Shown: positions 1-12,314 of the stretch, piece after piece | Layout of the letters: the number at the start of each line of letters is the position of its first letter | Numbering within the stretch: position 1 is the stretch's first letter | Source: Molanna angustata | Taxonomy: Eukaryota; Arthropoda; Insecta; Trichoptera; Molannidae | Assembly (NCBI GenBank): GCA_963576475.1 | Contig: OY754980.1 | Span: forward strand, 708,751-772,750 | Reading direction: 5' to 3' | DNA: 64,000 nt | Translations under genes and position numbers: made by a program | Notes under the pieces: generated by a model | Told to the model about the DNA's origin: nothing | What the model saw: the letters and a program-made list of their open reading frames with translations, nothing else | Database searches by the model: none

Positions 1-163
1 TCGCCTTTTGGCGTTCTTGGTCAGTCTCAAGTTTTTTTTTTATTAATTTTAAATTACTTAACCAATAATTAACAATTACAAGAATATATTGCATTCTTAT
101 TGTTATATTCAATTGAATTGAGTATCATGTCTAGATAAGTATAAATTTGTGTATATCAATTTA

Positions 164-415
164 TTAACGACCGTAAATTGAATAAATAAAAAAAGAACTT
201 AAAGCTTGGGGGAGTTCTCGGGCAAACCAACCAAGAGATCTCACAATACTCAATGATGGATCAGCAAGAACAAGCGAAAGCTGGGTAGGAAACCCCACTC
301 CCGCCCGTCTCAGCATCTCCATCAAAGAGTTTGTACCTCTCATGTGTGCGCATTCCATGATCAAATGATTTGCATCATCTAGCTCTGAGCCACAAACGCA
401 ATGCGGTGTTGTGCG
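164..415 (-). pseudogene. Non-LTR retrotransposon ORF2 C-terminal fragment
   Basis: Read on the minus strand from about 415, the frame runs through a CxCGS...H...C cysteine-histidine knuckle followed by a hydrophobic tail, ending at a stop near 164. Such a knuckle after the RNase H domain is usual at the C-terminus of LINE reverse-transcriptase polyproteins. Nothing of the RT itself remains. The A-rich stretch near 180-200 fits a 3' end. The clade cannot be assigned from so short a piece. Confidence 0.5.
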
Positions 416-810
416 AATCTACTTAAAAAATAAGTTAAATACCGCAATCAGCTTACTGACAAACATATGTCTTCGTGCTTATGTTTGGCACTTAATAAAT
501 ACATGCCTTCCTACGAGAAATTATCAGAAAACACGCAGTGCCATTCATCGACCTCTTCATAATATGTTCGTAGCTAGGTATAATGTAGATACAATAAATG
601 CCTTTATGTATAAAAAAAATTGCCTGCAAGTCGATCGCTTGTCGTCCAATTTTATTGCTGTGACCGCCAATGGTGTAAGTCTGCCCACCTCTGACTTCAG
701 TAAGTTAGGTAAAATTCAATATAAAGAAGTGTTTTATATAATAACAAATTGGGACGATTTTTATAAAGTCATTTTTGTGATAACCTCACCTCAAGGTCAC
801 ATTGAATATA
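416..810. other. Unassigned intergenic sequence
   Basis: A plus-strand frame is open across this stretch (411-875), but it has no recognisable domain and its last part is antisense SINE. I see no supported gene here. Confidence 0.4.
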
Positions 811-1065
811 TTAATAATGATAATAATGAACACTTCCTTGCACCCTGCGCAAGTGGCGAGTTTATTGCCGTGTGAAAATTTCTTCGAACTAACCAGTGTT
901 TCCAGCCCAGAGAAGCAATATTTGCGTGAGAAATAAATTTTAAATAAATTTCTTCTCTGCTGGGGATCGAACCCAGGACGTCCGCACAGAAACCGAACGG
1001 CTTGAAGATTTCGTAGATGCTGAGATATGTGTGAGAATTTTGCGGCTCAAGTGATTAGCCTAGCA
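811..1065 (-). repeat. tRNA-derived SINE, minus orientation
   Basis: On the minus strand there is a pol III box-B-like GGTTCGATCCCC, then a body shared with 38545-38735 (ATTGCTTCTCTGGGCTGG) and with 40855-40960 (CCACTTGCGCAGGGTGCA), and a tail of short TTATTAT units. Three copies with the same order of blocks mark a dispersed SINE family. The exact 5' end is uncertain. Confidence 0.65.
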
Positions 1066-1797
1066 GCTGCGTTGAAGACGGATTGAAGTTTGTTTAGCTC
1101 AAATAGGCTTGCATATTATAAAAATACCTCAACATAACAGTTCCACTCCTCTCTTGCAATTTTGTTTAATTTTTATTTCTGCATTGTCTCAAAAAAGTTC
1201 TCCTACTTTTCTAACACATACCTACTATTTAAATAACATTGCCAATTTCTTTTAAGCCAACAATCTCTTTATCCTATTTCTCTCTTATCAAACTTTTATA
1301 CTTACTTTGTCAAACAATAATCATTCATTCTTTGTATGTATAAATCATTTTGATATACTTATTTAAAATACCTATTTGCCATGCCGAGCATCGTCCGAAT
1401 GGGACCATTTTTTAACGTATTTTGATGTATGATGAAACAAAAATATAGAAATACATTGTAAATTGATGTTAACTTGTTCAAAGTTACATCACTCTTTCAA
1501 TTGTTATTCAAACAATAAAAAATATAGTGATATAAAAAAGTGTAACAGAGTACTGATTTATTTGAAAATTTATTTACAACTAGTTATCCTCATCTACATG
1601 ACGAAAAATTTAAAAATTCACCAGTCAAGCTAGTAATAAAGAAAGATGATATAAAATACATAATAAAATACATGTTTTTCCACATTGTATCTATTTTAAC
1701 CCAAAGTTTTGTCAATTTGTTGTGGTTTTAACTTGTGTACGTTGGTTACACCGTAATTTCTATACTTAAGACATCATTATTTATAAACAAGAACTAA
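1066..1797. other. AT-rich intergenic DNA
   Basis: No reading frame of note and no repeat recognised. The last three bases (1795-1797, TAA) are the target duplication of the next element. Confidence 0.5.
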
Positions 1798-2336
1798 TGG
1801 GCCCCATACACGGGACGATTCGTCGTTTGGATCCATCGTTTCAGACCGATTAAAACGACGAATCGACAGTGTATGTCATTATCGTTAACGATTTACTTGA
1901 TCGAAAACGATATCGGAGATAGCTTCAAAAACCCATGCAAATCGGGACAGTAAATCGACAGTGTATGACTCTTTGCGATCGATCGTCACGATTTTTGTCT
2001 CAGTCTGACAACTAAAATTATACACGCTTAAATCATATATTTATTAATTTATACGCCTTTTCAGTTTTTTTTTTTCTATAGCCGAATTAAATTTACCGCC
2101 ACATAAGTTTTTAAAAAAAGTTTGTTTTCCATTTTTAAAATAGGGCACGTACATAAGTACTGAATTATTTGGGTTTCTCTTCGTGATGACACTTTTTATC
2201 GTTCAGTTTCAAATAAGTAAATGATCGATCGTATCGACCTATCGCTTCGTGTATGGGCAGCATTTTTGATGCGATCGATCGTCACGATTTCCTTCAGATC
2301 GATCGAAACGACGAATCGTACCGTGCATGGGCCCCT
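1798..2336. mobile_element. MITE, PIF/Harbinger-like
   Basis: Both ends match as inverted repeats over about 35 bp, built on CCCATRCACGG then ACGATTCGTCGTTT. The 539-bp element is flanked by TAA on both sides (1795-1797 and 2337-2339). Three-base TWA duplications are typical of PIF/Harbinger elements. Subterminal motifs (CGATCGATCGTCACGATTT) also recur in opposite orientation inside. It has no coding capacity. Confidence 0.75.
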
Positions 2337-2339
2337 TAA

Positions 2340-4810
2340 GAACACATAGAGTTGGAATCCCATAAAAATTATCAGTTTAAAATGTGCACCATGTGTCAAT
2401 AGATTGTGGGGTTTTATTACACCCCGATAAGTGGACAGCATCAGAAATTCCAATATATACTAATAACTACTAACATAACAACAATTTTTCAACATTTTTA
2501 AGAACACTTTATTACCGCCAGGTAGGACAGTGATGGACAATTTATTATTACTGTTATTGTCAGTCTATCAGAGACTAAACACTTAGCATGACACATATCT
2601 AGTCGTAGCCAATAATTGAGTAGAATGTTTTTGATTTGTAACTCTATACAATATGCCACATTCAAGAAGTTTAATATCAGCTTTTGTCAAAGTTGCATTT
2701 GATTACTTATTTGGTAGAATTCCACTATAAACTATAACAAGTAAAAATAATATGTTTGGATCTTAGATTATATATGATACAGATACCTTGTCAGCGCAAT
2801 GAAAGTATGACAACAAAAACTAAGAACAATGTTCTGAGTTTCACTCGCCCAGCCGTATACGCACACCTACATAATACGTCCACCTACCGATCTACCGCCT
2901 TACACACACATGTAAAAAAAACTTGTCATACATTTGAATTCACAATTTGTACTACACGCGGCTTCTGTACCTTATAATTCTATTGTTTGGACATAGAATT
3001 ATAATAGTATAGAATACTCTTTAGCCTGCAGTAAACGCGACTGCTTTATTTTGACTAATTTGGTCAACATTTTGTTACGAGCATTCAGTAATCATTTGGC
3101 CGTCTGCATAATACGTTCTCCAAATAGGGAATTTTTTAACTGCTTGCAAAATTATTGACGCAGTCATAACGAGTAGTCCTATACGAACAATGTCTACCAG
3201 CAGAGTCATACATACATATATTGACACAAGCCGGCCAATAAAACGGCTTCACTTTTTCAGCAAGGTATTGTATGGGAATGAGTATTATATAGTTTTATTA
3301 TTATTTTATGGGTTCTAAATATTTTTAGTTATAACCACAAAAATGTTAAATCAAAACTTATTGTTTTTATATTAAAGATATGGATACAGATACACATTAG
3401 CTTGGGAGAGGCATGCTAGTAAACAAGTTCTCAGTCCTCATAATGCTCAAAAGCAAGTCAACTGTGCTGTATGAAAATCAAATCGATATCCTTAAACTCC
3501 TTTGTATTTTATCCGTTAATACTATAAGTTTGGCTGTACCAAAATTGTTTTTAATAAAAAGAAACTAAAAAATGAGCTACACATATTCAAATTTTTGATT
3601 ACAAATTAAATGTCAAAACGGTTAGTGACCAATGCACAGCAAGATATAAATAAACAATGTTCAAATGTCTCTTGTGAAATAAATCGTATATTAATGATAC
3701 TTTATATGATCTTCGTAAAAAACCAATCTGTATAAATAGTGTATAAATAAAAATTCCAAAAACGACTATCTGAAATAAAAACGGGTCCGTTCAAAGAAAA
3801 AGATGAAAAAACCTTGGTATCGTTGTAGAAAATAAAGCAAAAACAACGATTACAAAAACATCAAAATAAGTACAATCGATTACACAAAACACGATCAATT
3901 CATAATACAAACAATTTTTGGTACGACTTATTATATAAATTTGTAAACAAACCGCAAATTTAACAATAACGAAGTAATGTTTTTCTTAAAAAATGACAGT
4001 TCAATTCTGTGTATCAGTCGAACTTGTTATTTAATTATTTCGACTAAATATCCCAATAATGCAAATGAAGAACCTTTCTTGAATTGATATCACTTACCTT
4101 AATGGTAAAATATCTGCATCAAAACAAATTTTCCACTAAAACTGTTTATATTGTCGATACAGTAAATATCTCAATATCAAAACTAGGTTAGGTATATTAT
4201 GCAATACAATGACAATAAACGAGATGGCAGCACTCGCGATATTAGGCTGTATCAGGCACTATATCGATAACTAGAAGTAACGAAACTACTACGTTGCAGA
4301 GTTGCCATTTTGAATATTTTTTAGTTGGTTCAAAAGCAATAATAATATATAGTGGTGCAAAGTTCGATATTTTTTTAAGATCCTGTCTTTTCAAATCGAT
4401 TCATAAAATTTATGCGGATCATCAATTCGCTCTTCGATTCAATATGATTCAAATATGGCTATACTTATCTATCGTACATAACATGTACGTAGTATGACAG
4501 AGAAAACAAAACCGATTAAAAATATGATATGCAAATGTAGGCGTTAAAATGTTTGCATTTCAATGTACTTAATGGTCAACATTGCTTAAATATTTTATGA
4601 ACGATAGTGAATTAGTCGTGAATCGAAGATTGCCATCAGTCTTTATCTCAAAAGAATTATAAGATAACAGATCGCCTTCAAAATAGTTTATTCAATTATA
4701 GACGTTACGTATTTGTTTTTCAAAGTGTTTTGCGGTCAAAATTGCTTAACATATTTAAGAACCGCAATGAAATTGCTACGACTATTTACACGACTGAACC
4801 ATAGACGAAA
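2340..4810. other. AT-rich intergenic DNA
   Basis: About 2.5 kb with only short chance frames. No domain, RNA gene or clear repeat was recognised. Confidence 0.45.
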
Positions 4811-4867
4811 ACCAAAAATAACCACAGAAAACGCAGATAAATCAAGTTATAAAAATATTTACCTTTG
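4811..4867 (+). repeat. Left arm of a diverged inverted repeat
   Basis: This 57-bp stretch matches the reverse complement of 5807-5863 at roughly 80 percent by eye (shared core CGCAGATAAATCAA). The two arms bracket the LINE tail at 5030-5700, so they may be the ends of an older TIR element into which the LINE inserted. Confidence 0.5.
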
Positions 4868-5029
4868 TTTATACTTTGTTATAATTGTAGATCTCGATGA
4901 AAAAATGATTTATAAAATTAAGTAAATGTAATAAGATGCCAATATTATTTATTTTTTCTTCAAGTTTGTTTCCATTGATGAGACCTCTCGTCTACCACGA
5001 GGAAACATCAAGCCAAGGTGTGGGGAAGA

Positions 5030-5700
5030 AAAGGAGACAAATGATGGTGACACTATGAAATTGTAGTAGTACGGCGCATTTATTCAAAAAATCATTATGT
5101 CCATGGCAATAAAAAAATACTAAAAAAAAAAAAAAACAACAGACAACAAATAAAAACACGTGGCATCTACCGAACGAACTGTCAAACACACGCGAGCACG
5201 AAGAGACGCCGACCAGAAGGTGCAGCCCCAGGGTACAGCGACATCCTTTCTCCAGGCATGTCACTGTCTTCCACGTGGTGGCTGAAGTTCCGGCGGGGCC
5301 CAGCCTCTGCGTCAGGCTGGCAGGTCCTTGTCGTACTCGGCGTGGTTTCTTCTTCTCCTCCTGATCTCCTCCTCCAGACCGTCACCCATGGCAGGCTCTG
5401 TGCCCCACGGCACGCTATGACGGCGCATCTCGACAGAGGTGGCATACCAGTTGGGGCCGCACCGGAGGCGAACCGACGCTCCAGACGACACGGATTGCCC
5501 TTCGTGGTCCAATCTGCGAGCCGCCGCGTTCCCTACGCGGTGGCCTCACACTGCGCCATCGGGACGCGCGTGTCTACCGATGACGGCGTCACAACAAGCC
5601 GTCCGTCTTCCACCGAGTTGAATGCCAAGAGCGCGCGTCACTGACGCGTTGGCTATAAGCTTCCTTGTCGTTCTCTCACGCCGTCAGGGGCGCTAGTAGT
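5030..5700 (-). mobile_element. GC-rich 3' end of a non-LTR retrotransposon (probable)
   Basis: In a strongly AT-rich window, 5160-5690 is GC-rich and open in several frames. Read on the minus strand, one frame ends in an Arg-rich segment (EEEIRRRRRNHAEYDKDL) before its stop near 5312. It is followed by an untranslated tail with a poly(A) signal-like AATAAA near 5085 on that strand. A GC-rich coding end followed by a 3' UTR fits an R1-like LINE end, but no RT motif is present, so this is a tentative call. Confidence 0.4.
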
Positions 5701-5806
5701 CTTCCGTCAAAATGTTGCCGCGGAAAAAATTAAAAATTATTGTTTTTCGACAACACTGTTTTTCGGCTATAACACCATGATGCATTTATGAGCATTGAAA
5801 AAATGA

Positions 5807-5863
5807 CAAAGGTAAATATTTTTGTATTTTGATTTATCTGCGCTTTCTATGGTTATAAATGAC
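5807..5863 (-). repeat. Right arm of a diverged inverted repeat
   Basis: Reverse-complement partner of 4811-4867; see that entry. A related ACCACAGAAAA motif also lies inside the MITEs at 22782-23343 and 46734-49501. Confidence 0.5.
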
Positions 5864-6139
5864 AAAAACATAGACGACGTCAGAAAATTTGTCGTGTAAA
5901 TAGAAACTTTTTGGCGGGAAATTGCTTTTCCCGCCAATGCCGGTCGTAAAAATAGTGACACCGTATATTTTATATGAGATAGAAAGTGTGATAGTGATGT
6001 CTGGTTCATGAACGGATCGTTGTGGCAACGTGAACCGTGAGTCACCGATTCAATTTAATGATCCGGTCAAATAATACCCGAAGATGACTGGAACCATAAT
6101 ATTAATACTTAATTTTCTCAATCACTACTTTTCACTCGT

Positions 6140-6475
6140 GTGACTCTCATCATCAGCCTGTGTTTGGCCACTGCAGGACATAGGCCTCCCCTCTCCTTCT
6201 CCACTCATCCCGTTCCTGTGCGACTCCACTCCACTGTGGTCCAACAAATCTTTTAATGTCGTCCATCCATCTGTTAGGTGGTCGCCCTTATGGTCTCTTG
6301 ACGCCTCTCGGTCTCCACTCCACCAGTCTTTTCGTCCATCTACTGTCGGCCATTCTTGATATGTGTCCTGCCCATCTCCACCTTCTGCATGGCTATTCTC
6401 TCAACCACATCGGACACTTTGGTCTGACTGCGTATCCAGTCATTCCTCTTAATGTCATCTAGTTTTATGGCCAAA
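6140..6475 (-). pseudogene. RTE-type LINE, ORF C-terminus and 3' end
   Basis: The minus strand encodes an Arg/Trp-rich segment (WMDDIKRFVGPQWSGVAQER) and then a stretch matching GGLCPAVAK. This is the usual C-terminal tail of insect RTE/BovB-like elements just before the stop codon. Only the end is present, and the 5' part is lost. Confidence 0.65.
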
Positions 6476-6904
6476 ATTATCCTTTCCATTTTTTTTGTGC
6501 TACACGCAGCTTGTTTGCAGACAATTTGGTTAATGTGACGTGTAACTATAAGAATAAAAACAAACTATGTAAGTCTAATAAGAGAGTACGGGTGAACAGT
6601 TTATAACATTGGTTTTGCAAAAGTCAGGGAAAAAGTGATACGCAAATATGCTGCACAACGTCGAACATCAACTTATTTCATTAATAAATATAAATAGAGT
6701 ATTTTCATGCGCTAAAATTGGTTTGTGCGCAGGTGATGTCACCTGCGTTCTTTCACTTGGCGATCCATTCTATTAACAACACCAAAAAAACATTATGGCG
6801 TATCGGGCAGGCTGAGGATAAGCGAGGCTCCAGAATGAGCGCGATTCAAATACGTTGGAAAGCTTTCGAACTCAGCATCTCAGCGAAAACGCGACGGTAC
6901 ACCC
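6476..6904. other. Unassigned intergenic sequence
   Basis: Short unsupported frames only. The following LINE may start within this stretch, but its 5' end is not clear. Confidence 0.35.
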
Positions 6905-8872
6905 ATTAATTGTGACTGCGTCCATCCTGACTTTTTTGGTTCATTTGGAGATGATGTACACAATCCAGACGACATGTGTAATTTTAAATTGACTACAGAG
7001 GAAGAAGTTTCAAAAACAATTAAAGAACTTAAAACTGGATCTACACCAGGACATGATAAAATAACCGTCAAAATTATAAAGCACAACAGTAAACATCACT
7101 GTAGACCAATTACACACCTCATTAATTTGAGTTTGAAGAAAGGAGTTTTTCCAGACACGTACAAACATACAATAGTGGTGCCTTTACACAAAAATGGTCC
7201 AAAAGAGTTATTGAATAATTACAGACCCATCTCTCTTGCATCCAACATATCCAAAATTTTTGAAAAAATAATAAAAAACAACTGGTCACCTATATTGAAA
7301 GATTTAAAATACTACATAATAACCAATATGGATTTAGAAAAGGTCGAAGTACAAATGATGCCATTGCTGAATTAATTGAGTAAGTTGGAAAATCTTTGGA
7401 TAGCGGTAATAAATGTATCGGAGTTTTTTTAGATTTGAGAAAAGCTTTCGATAGTATCTCACATATAAGAATATTGAATAAATTTAAAAAATATGGTATA
7501 TCGGGCACCGTAAGAAACTGGTTTTGTAGCAATCTCAAAGATAGGATACAAACCGTAAGAATAAGTTCATCCATAAGTGATCACCTTTCTTCCAAGTTTG
7601 GTATCCCACAGGGTACGGTCCTTGGACCAATATTATTTATTTTATATGTAAACGATATTTTTGAACAATGCAATAATAGTACAGTTATTTCATATGCAGT
7701 TGACACTGTTGTTCTGTGCGAAGCTCCTACAATGCAGGAGGCGACGCATAGAGCTTCGGAGAATCTCACAAAGTTGAAGAACTTGTTTGATGATAATTTA
7801 TTATCATTAAATACAGAAAAAACATACTTCATTCCATTCACACTAAACAATAGACAATCCGATACCGACATTAAATTATTATTTTACGAAGACTTAAATA
7901 AGACCCGATTAATAGAAATACATAAGACTAATGGATCATGGATCATTATAGGATCATGCTGAAAATCAGCTGCTGGGGGGCTTGCCTTCCAGCAACATAG
8001 CTGAGCATGGTCCTTTTGAGTCAGAAAGGTTGTTTTTCTGTATATTAATTTTTATATGTCTGTGTTTTTGTATGCAAACTCCTTTTTTGTCTCAATAAAT
8101 GTTTATTTATTTATTTATTTATTATTTATTTAATGAAATAAAGTATTTAGGAATAAAAATAGATAGAAACCTTAAGTTTAAAACCCAAATAGAAAATATA
8201 GTAAACCGTTTGAGAAAATCCATTTATATATTCAGGAATCTCAAAAATATATTTTGTAAAAATAGTTTAAAAATTGTATATTTTGCATTTGTGCACTCTG
8301 TCCTTATGTATGGTGTTTCGGGATGGGGTGGTACATATAGGACAAATCTTTTGCCTGTTGAAGTTACGCAAAGACTGATTATAAAGATTATTCTAGGCAA
8401 ATCTATAGATCACCCGACGGAACAGATCTATATAGACTTCCCGGTCCCAACACCAAAGCAGATAATGGACACGATTGCAACTGTATATGCTCACAGACAG
8501 AACCATCCTGAATTTTTTCTATTGGAACAGTAACGACTAGAGCAAAATTTAAAATCGTCATACCAAAGAAAAATACAACTGCAGCACAGAAATTACTGTC
8601 ATATAGGGGAATATTATTTTACAATGACCTGCCCACTTCCATTAGAGAAATAAAAGATCTAAATAAATTTAAAATAGCATTAAAAGGGCATATTTTTGGC
8701 AATACATAATCCTATATGTTGAATTTTTCTTTCTGTATGTAATTATGATACTCCTCTCTCGAACACGAGTTTTTAACTCTATCGAGAGAGTATCAATACG
8801 GTAGTTTTTGTCATATATTGTAACTTAGTCAAAATATAAAAAAAAAAAAAAATAAATAAATAAAAAAAAAAA
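6905..8872 (+). pseudogene. Non-LTR retrotransposon with RT domain, broken
   Basis: Three consecutive + frames form one decayed RT. Frame 6974-7375 (open upstream to about 6930) has the fingers region (NNYRPISLASNISKIFEKII). Frame 7396-7962 has motif A (FLDLRKAFDSI), motif B (GIPQGTVLGPILF) and a motif C where the catalytic YADD has become YAVD. Frame 8131-8533 is the thumb and C-terminal part (EIKYLGIKIDRNLKF, MYGVSGWG). Coding similarity continues to about 8708 and a poly(A) run ends near 8872. The order is that of CR1/Jockey-like elements. Frameshifts, the lost catalytic Asp and a nested insertion near 7885-8130 show it is dead. Confidence 0.85.
7885..8130 (+). mobile_element. Short retroelement 3' tail nested in the LINE
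   Basis: The RT similarity is interrupted here and resumes near 8131. The insert ends in CTCAATAAATG followed by a (TTTA)n run. That is a poly(A) signal plus simple tail, as found at the end of short insect retroelements. The left boundary is approximate. Confidence 0.5.
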
Positions 8873-9732
8873 ATCTATGAATTCGGGAAGCAATGCTCGA
8901 CAAACGTCTTTTGACATAAATGTTTTTCTGCAACAGTTTTCGGGATATAAAAAATAAAATAAACACCCCACTAACGCGACTAGTTCTGTTAGCGTTTCCT
9001 TTTATTTGAATTCGACACCAAACCAGCACACTACAAGCAAGCAACAAAAAGGAAAAAATATAATAATTTTTATTTACTATATATACGATAGCATCCTAGA
9101 CCCGGCCAGCAGCTTCTCACGGATGCTTTGGAGACCTGCCTCGCCGCCGCCGCTCTCGATGGAGCCACTCATCCAGCGTCTGCCGTTGTCTGGGATCGAG
9201 AGCACTTCCACTAAGAGCCATGTCCCCATCATCCATCGACGACGCTCTCATCACGCACTGGATCTCCCTTTGGATTATGGCTGCATGAAAGGAGAAGACA
9301 ATATGTGCGCATCAGAAAAAACGACAATAATATTATTTGTGATAATTTTGGTTGTGTTTTTTTTTACTTATTTTATATGCAATTTTTTAGTGTGTGTCAA
9401 CCAAATTTTTGATGTCTTTTTTTACAGCGCTGGCCGATTTACTAATGATATTAATAACAATTAAGCACTACAAATAATAACACTCAATTATTATTATTAC
9501 CATTATACACTTCCTTAAAAGAATTAGCAGATCAATTCGTAAATTGTAAATTATTTAAAAGAGCAAAATAAAATGCAACAAACGCATCATCAAGCTTTCA
9601 ATTGGGAATAGTTCACACATCCTGATACTTATCATATCAAAGGATTAGGCTCTGAGGAGGTCTCTATACTACCTAACAACCCTACTGATTCCCGAATATT
9701 AACGTTTAAAAAATCTTAAACTATTCTACATG
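8873..9732. other. Unassigned; contains a short GC-rich block
   Basis: A GC-richer block (about 9090-9300) stands out but has no recognised domain. A frame at 9006-9464 has a hydrophobic C-terminal half that may be chance in T-rich DNA. No gene is supported. Confidence 0.35.
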
Positions 9733-10055
9733 TTTGAATTATTAATTAGCTATAAACCACTTGTTTTTTGAGTCACTTCGCGACATGTTTCGGAAGCGCT
9801 GTATTTCCATTGACCGGCGTGTCGAGACTAACATGTTGAATTTGTGTGTATCTGTCTTTGAAGCGAGGGGGGTGGCGGTTGAGGGTTGGTTGGGTTAGTG
9901 GGGGGAGGGGAGAATTGTGAAGTGTTTTTGTTTTTGATGGGAAATATATTAAGTATTGGAGAGGTGTTATGAAAGGTATGGAAGGACAGCGCTTCCGAAA
10001 CATGTCGCGAAGTGACTCAAAAAACAAGTGGTTTATAGCTAATTAATAATTCAAA
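9733..10055. repeat. Palindrome, 70-bp arms, Penelope-like terminal type
   Basis: Arms 9733-9802 and 9986-10055 are near-perfect reverse complements. The 183-bp spacer carries a G-rich run (GGGGTGG, GGGGGGAGGGG) on the + strand. Inside the right arm, a short stem (GGA...TCC) is followed by GAAAC. That layout matches the palindromes at 14022, 31311 and 34834, which belong to Penelope-like elements. No RT is attached here. Confidence 0.6.
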
Positions 10056-10059
10056 AATG

Positions 10060-10980
10060 GTTTATATTAACTACCACAAAATATCCGCCGAATCATTAAA
10101 TGATATTCTACATGTATTCATTATTACCGTTTTTTGCATTTTTATTATTAAGTTTTTCGATAAATCTATAATTTCTAAATTACGGATTAACGATTTTGGA
10201 ATAATGCCAGTGGCTGAAATAATGAACGGTAATATTATTATTTTACGAGAATGCCAAAGTCTTTTAATCTCGTTACCTAAAGCGGTGTATTTTCTAATTT
10301 TTTCATCAAAAATTTTTTATAATATTACTAGAATTTGGAATAGCCACGTCGCAAATATATGTTATTTTTTTAATTTTATCATGTATTATTAAATCGGGTC
10401 TGTTATGTTGAATTGACCGGTCAGTTAATATTGTTTATTCGTAATAAAGCAAAATATTATTATTTTCTAAAAATGAAATCGGATCATATTCATAATATGG
10501 TTTTATGTTTATCGCGTCAATTAATTTATATTTAATAGCTAAATTTTGATGTATTATTTTTGCTACTTGGTTATGTCTAAATGTATATTCTGATTGCGCG
10601 AGAAAAGAACAGCCCGATATTATATGCTCAATTGTTTCCGGAAAAGCCAAACATTTCCTACAACTATCATCAACTACATTTATGTCTTTTATTATATATT
10701 ATTGATAGTTTTTAGTTTTTATTACACTATCCTGAATTGCTATTATAAAACCTTCTAAATCCGGGTCCAAATCACCAATACTCAACCATTTGTTTGACCA
10801 AATTTTGTCAACATAACATTGGTTGAGAAATTTGGGATGTATAGAATGAATTATTTTATTTAGCAACGAATATAGAAGGTCGTCATTTATATTTATAATA
10901 TTGTTATTGGCATTCTCGTAATTTAAATTTAATGTTGTTAAATTTTTGTCCGCCTCACAGATTACTTTATCCATTAAAGA
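10060..10980 (-). pseudogene. Non-LTR retrotransposon C-terminal region, frameshifted
   Basis: Read on the minus strand, three frames follow on in sequence. 10974-10699 ends DPDLEGFIIAIQDSVI. Next comes a CRKC...ETIEHIISGC...EYTFRHNQVA zinc-knuckle region (to 10435). The last part (about 10390-10060) contains DVAIPN and IISATGIIPKSL. These motifs in this order form the C-terminal region of a family of LINE polyproteins. Frameshifts and stops between the blocks show decay. The palindrome at 9733-10055 directly follows its stop. Confidence 0.7.
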
Positions 10981-10990
10981 ACTATCAGAT

Positions 10991-12028
10991 TTTTTGTGAG
11001 AGAAAGTTTTTAGCGATTCGATTTGATTTGATTTTTTCTTTTACATAATTATTTATTTTATTATTATTATTATTATTGCGTGACATATTTTTTTGATGTT
11101 TGGCATTATTATTTATAGATAAACCACGGTTCCATTTATTTTAATATGTGTATATTCTGTAAAACAAACTTTTTTTTTTTGCAAACTTAAATGACCTTTA
11201 AAAGTGAACCTAACCTCTATGGGTTCCAGAGAGAGGGTATATATTACCACCATACATTATTTTGATTGGAATTCATTTGTTCATACCTCAATCGTATTCA
11301 TCATCATGTTTGGCATAAATATATTTTATATAATAATATTATCAGCTACATAAAAAAATCATTTTGCACTGAATTAGTTGTAGATGAAAATAAAAAAACT
11401 TTTATGGAACTTTGAAGAGAAAAACAATGAATTTTGGAAACTAACTTATAATATTAAAAATAAATATTCTATAATTATCATTATGATGTCTGTGTCATTC
11501 AATAATTCGTTTCACAGTAAATTACACTCCAATCATGCATTGCATTATTTACAACCAGTATTGGCATTGGTACCTACTAATTTTGTATAGCGTTGCGTAG
11601 GTTCTGTTTCCGATTTTACCGCGTTTATACGGTGACGCCGAAAATTGTCTATGCATCACGCCATTTTGTCTTGAAATTGCGATCTTCCAACGGTGATTTT
11701 CGTTGCTTCTTTTCTCATCGGTGATCGTTTTCCTATATTCTTTAAATCGAGCTGTTTCTGTGTTTTTCTGCATTTTGACAAAGGGCGGCACTCTAAATTA
11801 GTTTTGTTTAGCTAAATATATGTTAAAATAGACAAATAGTTATTTTATAACATCGGCTTTGTGCGAGTAAGTGCATGTTCATTTTTCCTCGCTTAAATAT
11901 TTTAATCTGTTCTTTTATTTTGATAACTTGTCTAATTTCCCGGTTATTGTTTATTTTTTAGGTAATCATTTGAATATGACATATACAAAAGGTTGGGGTC
12001 GTAAATAGTCGCCCCTCGGAACATCGAT
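10991..12028. other. 5' flank of the ZAD locus
   Basis: Sequence upstream of the first coding exon. An in-frame TAA at 12002-12004 closes the frame just before the ATG at 12029. A TTTTTTAG acceptor-like site near 11960 could end a 5' UTR intron. About 11580-11790 is richer in CpG than its surroundings and could hold a promoter. A TATA box could not be fixed. Confidence 0.35.
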
Positions 12029-12089
12029 ATGGCTGACAAAGCTAAAAATGTTGCTTTGGAAGAAGCGTTACAAAACAGCTCGGATGTTG
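12029..12089 (+). CDS. Common exon 1: N-terminus of ZAD zinc-finger protein
   Basis: The exon opens with ATG at 12029, preceded in frame by a TAA at 12002-12004, so no earlier start is available in this exon. It encodes 20 residues (MADKAKNVALEEALQNSSDV) plus one base, then a strong donor GTGAGT at 12090. The segment is polar and has no domain of its own. Its phase-1 end joins precisely to the acceptor at 12313-12314 to give a Gly codon, which supports both sites. The 5' UTR boundary and any upstream non-coding exon are unknown. Confidence 0.75.
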
Positions 12090-12314
12090 GTGAGTATAAA
12101 TTTTGTCAATAATCAACTCTTCTACTTTGTTATCATAGAATTTAAGAATATTTCAGCTACAACGAAATTTGGTACTTGTTATTTGCGACTTTTTCAAACC
12201 ATTCCTTCAATTTATTATGCAACTCGCTCACGCTAGTCGCTTTTTCTACAGAAGGTGAAGTTATAATACATAAATTCTTTGGTCATGCTTATTAGAATGT
12301 TTATTTTGAAATAG

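Noticed and set aside
411..875. A 154-codon plus-strand frame
   Set aside because: No domain is recognisable, and its last 20 or so codons are antisense SINE sequence found elsewhere in the window.
5182..5644. Host gene in the GC-rich block
   Set aside because: Several frames are open at once and none shows a domain or splice context. A transposon end is more likely.
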